DNA from: Sphingobacteriales bacterium 50-39
GTDB taxonomy: Bacteria; Bacteroidota; Bacteroidia; Chitinophagales; Chitinophagaceae
DNA length: 64,000 nucleotides
Assembly (NCBI GenBank): GCA_001898505.1
Contig: MKTZ01000010.1
Location: 62,001 to 126,000 of the forward strand
Direction of reading: 5' to 3'
Shown here: piece after piece, positions 7,882-18,000 of the stretch
How the letters are laid out: every line of letters starts with the position of its first letter
Numbering within the stretch: the stretch's first letter is position 1
Translations under genes and position numbers: made by a program
Notes under the pieces: generated by a model
What the model was told of the DNA's origin: nothing
Database searches by the model: none
What the model saw: only the letters and a program-made list of their open reading frames with translations

Positions 7882-10800
7882 TCACGGATGCTCGGGCAGA
7901 TGCAGCATCAGCCGGTGGATATCGGCCGGCTGCAGCGCCTTGTCGAAGATCATCACATCATCGATATATCCCTTGAAAACCCTCGTCGGATCTGCATCAT
8001 TTCGCCCGATGTTCCAGGGGTGATTCGAATAATCCGTCAACCCCGTCTCCCCATCAGGATCACGCGGCTCCATCCGCCGGACCGCCGACAGACGCCCGTC
8101 GATATATAGCTCTTCGATATCGCCACGCGTTACACCGGCAATATGATGCCAATGCCGGTTCCAGTTCGCCGGCACCGGTGCAAAGACTTCGTGTCCTTCC
8201 CAGCCCGCCGAGTAAAAATTCACGACCGTATTGCTGGCCTTTAATTGCAGCGTATGCCAGTCGCCCCTGCAAAGAATATCTGCAAAATTTTCTTCCTCCA
8301 TCGGATAGACCCAGACCATCATCGTCATTCCCTCGTTCCGGACCAGTGTGTCGAGCGACTGTCCTGGCTTCAGCTCAATATAACTGCCATGTGGCGCATC
8401 CAACTGTACTGCCCGCCCAAACAGACCATTCACCCATCGTGGTGTTCCATGTATCAGACCGTCATTATGGTGTCCGGACCGGTCGCTCGCCAGATCCTCA
8501 AAATCAAGCATCGCTAATGCGCCCAGCCTTTTCAGCATCGCAGTATCAAAAGGGGGCAATGGAAGGTCATCAATCAGCCTAACGGTCACCGGCGGCAAAT
8601 CATTCACGCCAATAGTCGACAGTGGCCGCAAAGTGTAACCCGACACCATAAACATGGCCTTCTTTTCCTGCCCCGACGGAACAAACACCCTCCGGCTTTC
8701 TATTGTTCGACCATCCACCATCAGCCGCACGGGCGCAGACCCGCCGCTGCTCCCGCTATTCCGGATCATTACGCCGACCGGCACACTATCCTGCGGCCGT
8801 GCAATATGTGGCAGCGGAATGGATAGATCGGAGTATGAAAAGCTCGGCGCCTTCGGTGCAATGGTAAGCAGTAGCGGAAGGCCAGCCCGACCCAGCGTAA
8901 TTCGATGCGCCCCCGCCTGATAGAGGACAACGGGAATAGACATCTGCTGAGTCCGACCCGGCCCGACAAGTACCGAACGACTGGCGTATGGCCGGCCATC
9001 CATATAAATATCCAATCGAACGCTGCCCGCCGCAAAGCCTCCATTGCTGACCAGACAGGACCATTCGACTGAATCGCCTGCCGACGCATTTGTCCGGGAA
9101 AGCGACGATCCCGCAACTTTAAACTTCGGTCTCCCCATCGTCAGCGACTGCGGCGCATCTTTTTCGGCAACACCCCATTGTTTATTCGGCTCTGCCCCCA
9201 TCTCCAATGTCAGCGTCCCGCCTGCAAGTATAACATCATGTCCGATCCAGGGCCGTTCATAAACCCGTCCATTCAGTCTCGCCGAACGTATATACCGGCG
9301 TTTCGCCGAGCTCCCCGGGGCATGTATCGTAAAGGTTTTTCCATTTGGCAAATGCAGGATACAACTTTCGAAAACCGGGCTGCCAAGTTCATAGAATGGC
9401 TCCCCCGGTGTAACAGGATAAAATCCCATCGCGCTAAATACATACCAGCTCGACAAAGCGCCCAGATCGTCATTCCCCGGAAGCCCTCCGGGCACTGCGC
9501 TATAGGCGGTTTCAGTAAGCATTCTTGCATACTCCTGCGTCTTCCACGGCCTCCCCACAAAATCGAAGAGATAGGCATAATGCAGCGGCGGTTCATTGTC
9601 ATGAACATAATGTCCCTTGTCAAAGCATTCCGCCAATTTTTGGGAAAAGCGTTCCGGTCCTCCCATCAGATTCACCAAACCCCGCACATCATGTGGAACA
9701 TACCAGCTATAAGTCCACGCCGTCCCCTCGCAATAGCCTCCATCGGTGAAATCACCGCCTTCAGTTTTCGCCCTCATAAACCCTGTCCCGGGGTCATAAA
9801 GGCGCTGGTACGATAGAGCCCGTCGAAATAATGTATCGATGTCGCCGTCCACTTCTGCTGCTGCGGTTTTTAGAAATTTCGCCCCTGCCCAACAGTTGTA
9901 AGCAAACTCCAGCGTTTGCGAAACACTATTCGCATGTTCAGCAGGCACATAACCCAACCGATGGAAAAGCCCCATATCCCGCCGCGCATACGGCTCCGCC
10001 AGCAGACTCTTCCGGATGGCCCGGGCAGCCTTGCCGACATCGAAATTTCGAACTCCCTTCCTATAGCCGTCGAGAATAAGTTCCACATTGTGATTCCCCA
10101 GCATATTGCCGGTGGGCAGCCACCCGGTGTTATCATAAACAGAAAGCATCGAAGCGATCATTTCCCCTTCCGCATCCGGGTCCAGCAAAGCATTCAGCGG
10201 ATGCTCGCTGCGATACGTATCCCAGGGGTAGGTCGGTGTATAGCGGCGCGGCGAGACATCCGCATCGGATACAATCGATGGCATAAAACAACTATGATAA
10301 AGCGCCGTGTAAAAGATCTTCCGATGCGTCGCATCGCCTCCCTGTATTTCGATGCGTGACAAGACGGTATTCCAGTTCTCCCGGCCCCCCCGGCTGTATC
10401 GATCGAAATTCCCATCAGGCATTTCCGCCAGCAGATTATTCGTCGCGGCAGTCACAGACCCGGTAGAAAATCCCGTTCTTATATCAACAACCTCCCCCGA
10501 ATCGGTGCGGTAGTCCAGCCGGACGCCGCCACCTTCGATCAAAACAGCATGAAAAACTTTGTTGGATAACAGGAAAAACCAACTCCCATTACAATACCCC
10601 ATCAAAGAAGTGTCCGATAGAATGGTGACCCGACCAATATCACTCAACAGTATATGCGCATCATCGGAGCGGGGGAATGTCATTCGTGCAAATCCCGCAT
10701 GGATAGTGGCTACGAAGGCGGCATGGATCCTGTAATCAGTGAGATCAACCTCATATCGCCATGGATGACTCTCCTCATGATCATGAGAAAAAGCGGAGGG

Positions 10801-11112
10801 AGAAGCCTCCAATCCCACATAGGGAAAAACCAGGAAGCGCCCGTTAGAACTCCACCCGCTGCCATGATCCAGATAACTGAACCCGCGTATATGCGTGTCC
10901 GTATAATGGTAGCCGTCAGGCGTTATCTGAACCATCCCATGCGGCGCCAGCACACCGGGGAAACAAGCCCCATTCGACTCCCAGACCGTCGGTCTTACCG
11001 ATTTGGCCGTGCCGATCAACGGATCGACTTCATCAGCCGGCCCGCACCATCCTATAGATCTCCAAAGAAATAAGATCAGTAAAATCAGCAGACGGCAGGT
11101 GTAATACTTCAT
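7882..11112 (-). CDS. GH92 family alpha-mannosidase with C-terminal CARDB-like and LamG-like domains
   Basis: About 1,076 residues. Start at ATG 11112, where a signal sequence begins (MKYYTCRLLILLILFLW). Residues about 25-700 form the GH92 module: VDPLIGT at the N-terminus, FPGVLAPHGMVQITPDG, the CEGTAWTYSWYVPHDV motif that carries the catalytic acid Glu, and GNDDLGALSSWYVFSAMGFY with the Asp pair of the catalytic base. GH92 enzymes are Ca-dependent exo-alpha-mannosidases acting on N-glycans and mannans. After that come two immunoglobulin-like CARDB-type repeats (about 710-900) and a C-terminal LamG/concanavalin-like domain (about 905-1070, MLDFEDLASDRSGHHNDG … YIDDVMIFDKAL). The extra 350 residues exceed the usual 720-780-residue family length and probably bind carbohydrate. 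Divergent from susC. Confidence 0.93.
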   Translation of the reverse strand: MKYYTCRLLILLILFLWRSIGWCGPADEVDPLIGTAKSVRPTVWESNGACFPGVLAPHGMVQITPDGYHYTDTHIRGFSYLDHGSGWSSNGRFLVFPYVGLEASPSAFSHDHEESHPWRYEVDLTDYRIHAAFVATIHAGFARMTFPRSDDAHILLSDIGRVTILSDTSLMGYCNGSWFFLLSNKVFHAVLIEGGGVRLDYRTDSGEVVDIRTGFSTGSVTAATNNLLAEMPDGNFDRYSRGGRENWNTVLSRIEIQGGDATHRKIFYTALYHSCFMPSIVSDADVSPRRYTPTYPWDTYRSEHPLNALLDPDAEGEMIASMLSVYDNTGWLPTGNMLGNHNVELILDGYRKGVRNFDVGKAARAIRKSLLAEPYARRDMGLFHRLGYVPAEHANSVSQTLEFAYNCWAGAKFLKTAAAEVDGDIDTLFRRALSYQRLYDPGTGFMRAKTEGGDFTDGGYCEGTAWTYSWYVPHDVRGLVNLMGGPERFSQKLAECFDKGHYVHDNEPPLHYAYLFDFVGRPWKTQEYARMLTETAYSAVPGGLPGNDDLGALSSWYVFSAMGFYPVTPGEPFYELGSPVFESCILHLPNGKTFTIHAPGSSAKRRYIRSARLNGRVYERPWIGHDVILAGGTLTLEMGAEPNKQWGVAEKDAPQSLTMGRPKFKVAGSSLSRTNASAGDSVEWSCLVSNGGFAAGSVRLDIYMDGRPYASRSVLVGPGRTQQMSIPVVLYQAGAHRITLGRAGLPLLLTIAPKAPSFSYSDLSIPLPHIARPQDSVPVGVMIRNSGSSGGSAPVRLMVDGRTIESRRVFVPSGQEKKAMFMVSGYTLRPLSTIGVNDLPPVTVRLIDDLPLPPFDTAMLKRLGALAMLDFEDLASDRSGHHNDGLIHGTPRWVNGLFGRAVQLDAPHGSYIELKPGQSLDTLVRNEGMTMMVWVYPMEEENFADILCRGDWHTLQLKASNTVVNFYSAGWEGHEVFAPVPANWNRHWHHIAGVTRGDIEELYIDGRLSAVRRMEPRDPDGETGLTDYSNHPWNIGRNDADPTRVFKGYIDDVMIFDKALQPADIHRLMLHLPEHP

Positions 11113-11164
11113 ATGGCTTATTGTCGCCGCCAAGGTAAGGTTTATTAAATTCCACCATAAAATT

Positions 11165-11176
11165 GCAAACGGTTGC
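11165..11176. promoter_or_regulatory. LacI-type operator candidate 1
   Basis: GCAAACGGTTGC is an imperfect 12-bp palindrome with the central CG typical of LacI/GalR family operators. It lies 53 nt upstream of the GH92 start codon in the divergent GH92-susC intergenic region. It shares CAAACGNTTGC with the second site 46 bp away. The LacI gene at 28640-29665 is the obvious candidate binder. Confidence 0.55.
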
Positions 11177-11209
11177 ACAAAAAATCGTCGTCAAAAAGCC
11201 TGATTTCAG

Positions 11210-11221
11210 TCAAACGTTTGC
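11210..11221. promoter_or_regulatory. LacI-type operator candidate 2
   Basis: TCAAACGTTTGC contains the perfect palindrome CAAACGTTTG (11211-11220) and lies about 160 nt upstream of susC. Together with site 1 it makes a pair of like-sequence operators in one divergent promoter region. That arrangement would let one regulator control GH92 and susCD at once. Confidence 0.58.
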
Positions 11222-11379
11222 GTAATTCCCTGCCCATTCATAAAAAACTGTTTTTCATTTTTTTAAACATTTAAAATTAGGATTATTCAGGCGGTGAAAT
11301 ATTAACTTAACATACCTGACCTGACAAGAAGCTATAATTTTAAAGCATCCAAAAATGCTTGCTTATGGTCAATCTTGAT

Positions 11380-14300
11380 ATGAATGCGAAAGTCCTGCTT
11401 AGCTTCTTTTTTCTATTTCTTTTCCATCAAAGTTTCGCGCAGGTAAAGACCATTACAGGGATGGTCAACGATGACAAGGGCAATCCGGTCGTCGGCGCGT
11501 CCGTGATCGTCAAAGGCCTGGCTTCCAATGGTACCTCCACGGATGCTACGGGTCATTTCTCATTTCAAGCCCCTGTCGGAGCAAAACAGCTCCAGATCTC
11601 CAGCGTCGGTTTTGCAACCCTGACCGTCTCAATAGGCAGTGGCAGAGACCTGTCTGTCATCTTGACGGCTGAAGGCACGGCCCTCAATGATGTGGTAGTG
11701 GTTGGTTACGGCACCGCTCGCAGAAAAGACGTAACTGGTTCGGTCGCCAGCATTTCGGCCAAGGATTTCAACCAGGGCAATATCACGACGCCGATGGACC
11801 AGGTTCAGGGCAAGGTACCCGGTCTCGTTGTAACCACGCCCGATGGCGACCCCAATAGCAACCCTCTTATCCGGCTGAGAGGCCAGACTTCTTTGTTAGG
11901 AACGCAAACGCCTCTCCTCGTTGTGGACGGCGTCATCCTCGATAATTACGAGCTGCTGAGCTCCATTCCTCCGGCGGATATCGTCACCTTCGACTTCCTG
12001 AAAGACGCTTCTGCTGCCGCCATCTATGGCTCCCGCGGCGCCAACGGCGTCGTCCTGATCACCACCAGACAGGGACGCAACGGCAATTTCCAGGTCGATT
12101 ATTCAGGATCGGCATCCATCTCCAAAGACGCCAAGTATTACGATTTATACCGTGATGCACGCAGTTTCCTCAAAGCGGCCGCTACCATTCCCGGCACCGA
12201 TACCGCCGCACTCGACCAGGGTGGTAACACCGACTGGCAAAAAGCCATCACCCAGACCGGTTACAGCCAGACGCATAACATCGGCGTCTCGGGAGGCGGC
12301 AATAATTTTACCTACCGAGGTTCGCTCTACTACCAGAATCAGCAAGGTATTGTCATCAATACCGGCAGACAGCAATTGGGGCTAAGGCTCAGTGCGAATC
12401 AGAAAGCATTCAAGGGTAAGCTCGAAATACAATACAATACCGTCAACACGGAGACCGAGCACCAGCATATCAATGCCAACATCTTTTATTGGGCCTACAA
12501 TATTCTGCCGACGGTGCCGCTATACACCAACGGACAATTGACGCCTCTGAACAATTACAACTATCTCAATCCCGTCTGGCTGCAAAAAAATGAATTGTGG
12601 AAATCCACCGACTACCTGAAACAAAATTCGGCTACGGCGAACTATGAGATCATCAAAGGCCTCAAAGCCGGTGTCACGGGCGCTATCAGCAGATTGAACA
12701 GCCAGTACGACTATTACCAACCGGTGATTCCCGGTCTGGGCGGGCTTAACCAGGCTGTCAAGTACAGTTCGAATTACAACTCGGATAGGGGGGACTTTCA
12801 CCTGAATTATCTGGGCAGCTTCGGCAAACACAATATTTCGGCCACCGGCGTTTATGAATACAATTATTATGAAGATGATCGTTATTCCGCATCGGGTGAA
12901 GGCTTCCAGGTAGACGTGTTGCAAAATAATTCGCTTCAGGCGGGTAACAGCGCCCTGAATATCATCCAGTCCTATAAGGAGGAATACAAACTGATCTCTT
13001 TTTTGGCCCGAGCCGCCTACAATTATGACAACCGCTATTACCTGACGGCCAGTCTCCGCCGTGACGGCTCCTCCAAATTCGGCGCCGATCATGCCTGGGG
13101 TCAATTCCCTTCCTTCTCCGCAGCATGGCGCATCAGCCAGGAGAAATGGATGAAAGATATTTATTGGGTCGATGAACTGAAACTCCAGGTCGGCTACGGG
13201 GTCACGGGGAACTCTGATCCCATCGGCGCCTATAATACCCAAACCCTGCTGACGAATTCAAATCCCAACGGCTACAGCAATGGCTATAACCCTGTCACAG
13301 GCCAGTACCCTGCGGGCGTTTTCCCCTATCAGAACCCCAATGCCGATCTGCGCTGGGAAGAAAAGATCGGCCGTAATATCGGCCTCGAATTCAGCTTTCT
13401 CAAAAGCCGCGTGACAGGTACGCTCTCCTATTTCAACGATAAGACAAAAAACCTGCTCTACACCTACAACGTACAGCCCATTCCTCCCATCGTCTATGGA
13501 AGTATCCTCGCAAATGTCGGGGATATGACCAACAAAGGCGCCGAGCTCGGTCTGAATGTCGCGATCGTCAGAAGCAAGGATCTGGAATGGAACTTTGGCG
13601 GACAGATCAGCATTGTTCGTACAAGAGTCACCAGTCTCAGCGGCTCGTTCCAGGGCATCCCCGTTGCCACCGATCATATCCAGCTCACGGCTGCCGGTGG
13701 TCAGGGCCTCAGCTTCAACCCGCTGACCTTCCTCCAGGTAGGCTATTATCCCGGAGTCTTCTACCTGCCGCATTTCGTAGGTATCGATCAGAATGGCAAT
13801 CAGCTCCTGGATTCGGCAGGGGCTAAAGTAGGCATCGGTGGCAATCCGACCTACTACTATACTGATCCTTCTCCCAAATTCACCTATGGTTTCAATACTT
13901 CTGTGAGATATCAGAATTTCTCTTTCAATGTCTCCTTCACCGGCAACTATGGACAGAAAGTGTACGACAATGCCCGTCTGAACATGGCGAATTATGGCCG
14001 CTTCCCCGGCCTCAACAGCCTGAAAGAGCTCTTCACCAATGGACTCAAGGATGCCCCGACTACCAGCGATTACTGGCTGGAAAAAGCTTCCTATCTCCGC
14101 TGTCAGAACGCAACGATCAGCTATACATTCCCGCAACTTACGGAAGCGATCTCCGGATTCAGGGTATTCGTGACAGGCAGCAATCTCTTCGTCATCACAC
14201 CCTACAAAGGACTTGATCCAGAGATCTCACCCTATGGCTCCGCCAATGGAAGCAAGGCCAATGTCGCAAACCTCGCTACCAATCTGGCAAGTAATTATGG

Positions 14301-14415
14301 AGGTCTCGGCGGCGCCGGTTCCGGCCAGGGCTACCTGGATAATAATTATGCCGGGAATGGTTTCTATCCCCGCGCACGTACTTTTACGATTGGCGTATCC
14401 ATCACTGTTAAATAA
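11380..14415 (+). CDS. susC: SusC/RagA family TonB-linked outer membrane transporter
   Basis: About 1,011 residues from ATG 11380, where a signal peptide begins (MNAKVLLSFFFLFLFHQSFA). Order of parts: carboxypeptidase-regulatory-like domain (about 25-105, ITGMVNDDKGNPVVGASVIVKG), plug domain (about 110-230, NDVVVVGYGTARRKDVTGSV, DASAAAIYGSRGANGVVLI), then a 22-strand barrel ending in the aromatic-terminated strand RARTFTIGVSITVK. It imports oligosaccharides across the outer membrane with TonB energy, capped by the SusD lipoprotein encoded 17 nt downstream. The length is normal for the family. Two in-frame starts lie 15 and 21 nt upstream. Two LacI-type sites precede it. Confidence 0.96.
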   Translation: MNAKVLLSFFFLFLFHQSFAQVKTITGMVNDDKGNPVVGASVIVKGLASNGTSTDATGHFSFQAPVGAKQLQISSVGFATLTVSIGSGRDLSVILTAEGTALNDVVVVGYGTARRKDVTGSVASISAKDFNQGNITTPMDQVQGKVPGLVVTTPDGDPNSNPLIRLRGQTSLLGTQTPLLVVDGVILDNYELLSSIPPADIVTFDFLKDASAAAIYGSRGANGVVLITTRQGRNGNFQVDYSGSASISKDAKYYDLYRDARSFLKAAATIPGTDTAALDQGGNTDWQKAITQTGYSQTHNIGVSGGGNNFTYRGSLYYQNQQGIVINTGRQQLGLRLSANQKAFKGKLEIQYNTVNTETEHQHINANIFYWAYNILPTVPLYTNGQLTPLNNYNYLNPVWLQKNELWKSTDYLKQNSATANYEIIKGLKAGVTGAISRLNSQYDYYQPVIPGLGGLNQAVKYSSNYNSDRGDFHLNYLGSFGKHNISATGVYEYNYYEDDRYSASGEGFQVDVLQNNSLQAGNSALNIIQSYKEEYKLISFLARAAYNYDNRYYLTASLRRDGSSKFGADHAWGQFPSFSAAWRISQEKWMKDIYWVDELKLQVGYGVTGNSDPIGAYNTQTLLTNSNPNGYSNGYNPVTGQYPAGVFPYQNPNADLRWEEKIGRNIGLEFSFLKSRVTGTLSYFNDKTKNLLYTYNVQPIPPIVYGSILANVGDMTNKGAELGLNVAIVRSKDLEWNFGGQISIVRTRVTSLSGSFQGIPVATDHIQLTAAGGQGLSFNPLTFLQVGYYPGVFYLPHFVGIDQNGNQLLDSAGAKVGIGGNPTYYYTDPSPKFTYGFNTSVRYQNFSFNVSFTGNYGQKVYDNARLNMANYGRFPGLNSLKELFTNGLKDAPTTSDYWLEKASYLRCQNATISYTFPQLTEAISGFRVFVTGSNLFVITPYKGLDPEISPYGSANGSKANVANLATNLASNYGGLGGAGSGQGYLDNNYAGNGFYPRARTFTIGVSITVK

Positions 14416-14432
14416 GATCAGGCAATCAAAAA

Positions 14433-16196
14433 ATGAAAAACATGAAGAATTCGATATACAACGTTAAGCGCTGGGCTCCCGCCATCATCCTCCTTTGGAT
14501 CTCCGGTGCGGCCTGTACCAAACTCAATGTAAAAACCTATAGCGTATTGCCTGCCGCGGAATTCTGGAGCAATCCTGACAATATCGCCGCCGGAAAGATC
14601 GGGCCCTATACCGCCCTGGGTAATGTTGTGGGGCATAGCGGCGTCGGCAATATGATGGAGATCACCTCCGATGAAATGGTCTATCCGACCCGCGGCACCG
14701 ACTGGTACGACGGGGGGCAGTGGGCCAGGATGTATTACCACCAGAACCTCCCCAGCGATGTTGACGGAAATGTGGATGGATGCTGGCAAGGCTGTCTCGG
14801 CGGTGTCTCCAAATGTAATTATGTTATTTTGACGCTCCAGAGTCTGCCTGCGGGCACTGACCCCAATCTCGATGCCGACATCGCCGAGATGACCGCACTC
14901 CGCAGTATTTTCTATTATAAGGCAATGGTCCTCTTCGGCAATTTCCCTTACGTCAATTACGCCGTTGATCCGACCAAGGTGACTCAAACCCCGATGGCCG
15001 CTATCTTCGACAGCCTCGAGACTTCGCTCAAAGCGTCCATTCCCCACCTCAGCACCACTGTCGACAATTCTACCTACGGCCAGGTCACCAGATACACAGC
15101 CTTCGCCCTTTTGGCAAGAATGTACCTCAATGCCAAATATTATACGGGCAAGGACCGCTTCGCCGATTGTGTCACGATGTGCGATTCCATCATCAACAGC
15201 GGCAAGTTTGCACTCGAACAGGATTATTTCGATTGCTTCTCAGGTATCAACAACCAAAGCAAAGAAAATATCCTTGTGGTCCCTGGCAGCCAAAGCGGAC
15301 TGACTTTTACCAACGGCCTTGTACAAGCCTCGATCGAGTTCAACTCCTCGCTGACCTTCGGCATCCCCTGCTGCAATTACGGGAATAATGGGGCCTCCAG
15401 CACCAAGGATTTCTACCAATATTTCGATACGGCTTCAACTTATTCCTCCAATACACAGCAGATCAACGGCAGGACGGTACACAATGTCCTGCGCACCTTC
15501 AACGACCAGCGCACAGGGCAATACCTCGTGGGCCAGCAGTTCCAGGGGGACGGCGTCAGCAATTATCCCCCGTACAAGAACTGGATCGTAGCTAATGACG
15601 ACGTTTGCTGTACGTATGACGGCGATGCTTCCACGGCCGCCACGACCAAGATCGGTGACAATTACAACAGCCTGAAATCTCCCGTCATCTACTATGATAC
15701 CATGGCCGAATTCACTTTCGGCACCTCGCCGGCCTATTTCCGTCACGCAGGCGTCCGCAATATCAAGTACTGGCCGCAGCCGGGCCTTCCTCCCAACGGC
15801 AATATGGGCAATGCCTGGTCCGTATTTCGCCTCGGCGATGTCTATCTCATGCGCGGCGAAGCCAATTACTGGCTTGGGAACCTGCCTGACGCGCTGGGCG
15901 ATTTCAATACCGTCCGCCAACGCGCTTACAGCGGCAGCCTGGCCCATAATTGGGCCCTCTCAGATCTGACCCCGGATAATATCCTCCAGGAACGCGGCCG
16001 CGAACTTGCCTGGGAAGACGTCCGCAGGATCGACCAGATCAGGATGCAGGTATATACCGGCACACCCTATTTCACCAGGGCAAGATCCTATCCGCCAAAA
16101 TCGGCCGACAACACGGACAATCATACTTTCTGGCTGCCTGTGCCCACAGTCGAGATCAATACGAATCCTAACCTGAAACAAAATCCGGGGTACTAG
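14433..16196 (+). CDS. susD: SusD/RagB family nutrient-binding outer membrane lipoprotein
   Basis: 587 residues. Lipoprotein signal WISGAAC near residues 20-28. TPR-like helices include AEMTALRSIFYYKAMVLFGNFPYVN, and the C-terminal family signature is VYLMRGEANYWLGNLPDALGDFNTVRQRA … NILQERGRELAWEDVRRIDQIR. SusD proteins sit on the cell surface as a hinged lid on SusC and bind the glycan before import. Encoded 17 nt after susC in the same operon. The group II intron starts within about 40 nt of its stop, so transcripts continuing to the next gene must carry or splice the intron. Confidence 0.95.
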   Translation: MKNMKNSIYNVKRWAPAIILLWISGAACTKLNVKTYSVLPAAEFWSNPDNIAAGKIGPYTALGNVVGHSGVGNMMEITSDEMVYPTRGTDWYDGGQWARMYYHQNLPSDVDGNVDGCWQGCLGGVSKCNYVILTLQSLPAGTDPNLDADIAEMTALRSIFYYKAMVLFGNFPYVNYAVDPTKVTQTPMAAIFDSLETSLKASIPHLSTTVDNSTYGQVTRYTAFALLARMYLNAKYYTGKDRFADCVTMCDSIINSGKFALEQDYFDCFSGINNQSKENILVVPGSQSGLTFTNGLVQASIEFNSSLTFGIPCCNYGNNGASSTKDFYQYFDTASTYSSNTQQINGRTVHNVLRTFNDQRTGQYLVGQQFQGDGVSNYPPYKNWIVANDDVCCTYDGDASTAATTKIGDNYNSLKSPVIYYDTMAEFTFGTSPAYFRHAGVRNIKYWPQPGLPPNGNMGNAWSVFRLGDVYLMRGEANYWLGNLPDALGDFNTVRQRAYSGSLAHNWALSDLTPDNILQERGRELAWEDVRRIDQIRMQVYTGTPYFTRARSYPPKSADNTDNHTFWLPVPTVEINTNPNLKQNPGY

Positions 16197-16733
16197 GCGG
16201 CACGAACAAATGAAGAGTTCTTTGAATTTGGAATTTGATGCTTTGTAAATGATGGGAGTCGGCCTCCCGGTATCGATGTGCAGGCGTTGATATCAAACTA
16301 CTTCTATGCTGCTGCAGTTAAGTAGCCGTGGTGGGGAGCGATAGGAGAAAAGGCATCATTAAAGATGTCAGGTGAGTTGTAAGAAGACGAACGCAAGTAA
16401 ACCTCCGATGAGGTGTCGAAAGGGTCAGACGATGTCGTAACCGGGTGCAGTATCAACCTGGGATAAGCAAGAGAATTACCTGTTTATGCTCTTGCGGCAT
16501 CCGGCGCACAGGAGGCGTGATCTTACAGCAGGCTTTTACAAGGAACGTGCGAAGCTGTCGTCACGATGTTAACGGAAAATCTACAAGCCGGTGAACCGGC
16601 AAGAGAGAAAGTACGGAAGCGTGGCACGGTGGCAGAACAACCCGCAGTAGTGAAGAAGCCCTTGTAATGAGGGTGGAGTGAAGGGGTTGTATTATCCAGT
16701 TTTTAGTCCTCTAAGAAAACTGAGGGCAACCTC

Positions 16734-16740
16734 AGGAGGT
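16734..16740 (+). promoter_or_regulatory. Strong Shine-Dalgarno of the maturase gene
   Basis: AGGAGGT lies 6 nt before ATG 16747. It fixes that start over the GTG at 16678. A full consensus Shine-Dalgarno is unusual among the genes of this window and fits an intron gene adapted to many hosts. Confidence 0.75.
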
Positions 16741-16746
16741 ACAAGG

Positions 16747-17997
16747 ATGAGCGAAACAAAACCATTTAGGATTGAAAGACGATCAGTAATGACGGCCTAT
16801 GACCGGGTGTACTCGAACCGGGGAGTAGGAGGCGTGGACGGGGTGAGCTTGGCCGAGTTCGAAAAGGACTGGCAAAATCATCTTTATAGGCTGTGGAACC
16901 GGATGAGTTCCGGAAGCTACATGCCGCCGCCTGTGAAACTGGTGGAGATACCCAAGAAGGGAGGAGGCATGAGGCCGTTGGGTATACCGACAGTTGCTGA
17001 TCGTGTTGCCCAGACCGTAGTAGCAGGACTATTAGAAAGGGAAGTAGATCCGATCTTCCATGAAGACTCCTACGGGTATCGACCGGGAAAATCGGCCATC
17101 CAGGCTTTGGGGAAAGCGAGAGAGCGGTGCTGGAAATACGACTGGGTGATCGACCTGGATATCCGGAGTTTCTTTGACAACCTGCCGCACGATCAGCTGA
17201 TGAAGGCGGTGAGAAAGCATCTGGACTGCAAATGGGCCCTGCTATACATAGAAAGGTGGCTGGTAGCGCCGGTGCAACGGGAAGATGGAACGATAGAGGC
17301 CAGAACGAAAGGCGTTCCGCAAGGATCGGTGATCGGACCGGTACTGTCCAACCTCTACCTGCATTACTCGATGGACGAGTGGCTACGGAGAAAACATCCG
17401 CACTGTCCGTTCGAGCGTTTTGCCGATGATGCGATTGTGCACTGTGCCAGCGAGGAACAGGCGAAGCTGGTGAAGAAGCAACTGGAAGAGAGGCTAAATG
17501 AATGCGGGCTGGAAATGCACGGGGAGAAGACAAAGATCGTGTACTGCCAAGATAGCAATCGCAGAGGGAACTATCCCAACGTACAGTTCGACTTCCTCGG
17601 GTATACCTTTAAGCCGAGGATGGCTCAGAATAGTATCCGGAAGGTATGGTTTACCAACTGGTTGCCGGCAGTAAGCGACAAATCGATGCGATCAATGCGG
17701 GAAAAGATGAAGAAATGGGAGACACTTAGAACGGCCGGGTGCCAGATCGAGGACATAGCGAAAGAGATCAACCCGGTTGTGAGAGGATGGATTAACTATT
17801 ACGGCAAATTTTACATCTCAAAACTGAGAAACTTTATGCAAGCGATCAATTACAGAATTGTAAAATGGGTACGAAGTAAATACCTAAAGGTCCGGGCGAG
17901 CGAGCTCAAAGGCCTAAAATGGCTTAAACGGGTCAGCCTGAAGAACCCGGAATTATTTGCTCACTGGACCATCGGCGCAGTGCCGTCGGTTGGATAA
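16747..17997 (+). CDS. ltrA: Group II intron reverse transcriptase/maturase
   Basis: 416 residues. RT domain: RPLGIPTVADRVAQ (block 2), DLDIRSFFDNLPHD (block 3), GVPQGSVIGPVLSNLYLHY (block 4), FERFADDAIVHC with the catalytic Asp pair as FADD (block 5), then FLGYTF. The maturase (domain X/GIIM) segment spans about 310-390 (VRGWINYYGKF). No HNH endonuclease domain follows, so this belongs to the endonuclease-lacking classes. The protein helps the intron RNA fold and splice, and copies it during mobility. It is intact and ends 3 nt before domain V. Confidence 0.93.
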   Translation: MSETKPFRIERRSVMTAYDRVYSNRGVGGVDGVSLAEFEKDWQNHLYRLWNRMSSGSYMPPPVKLVEIPKKGGGMRPLGIPTVADRVAQTVVAGLLEREVDPIFHEDSYGYRPGKSAIQALGKARERCWKYDWVIDLDIRSFFDNLPHDQLMKAVRKHLDCKWALLYIERWLVAPVQREDGTIEARTKGVPQGSVIGPVLSNLYLHYSMDEWLRRKHPHCPFERFADDAIVHCASEEQAKLVKKQLEERLNECGLEMHGEKTKIVYCQDSNRRGNYPNVQFDFLGYTFKPRMAQNSIRKVWFTNWLPAVSDKSMRSMREKMKKWETLRTAGCQIEDIAKEINPVVRGWINYYGKFYISKLRNFMQAINYRIVKWVRSKYLKVRASELKGLKWLKRVSLKNPELFAHWTIGAVPSVG

Positions 17998-18000
17998 TAG

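Noticed and set aside
13258..14136. A 292-codon open frame antisense to susC
   Set aside because: Antisense shadow of the barrel-coding part of susC.
16766..17533. A 255-codon open frame antisense to the maturase
   Set aside because: The plus-strand reverse transcriptase has all motifs, and this frame has none.
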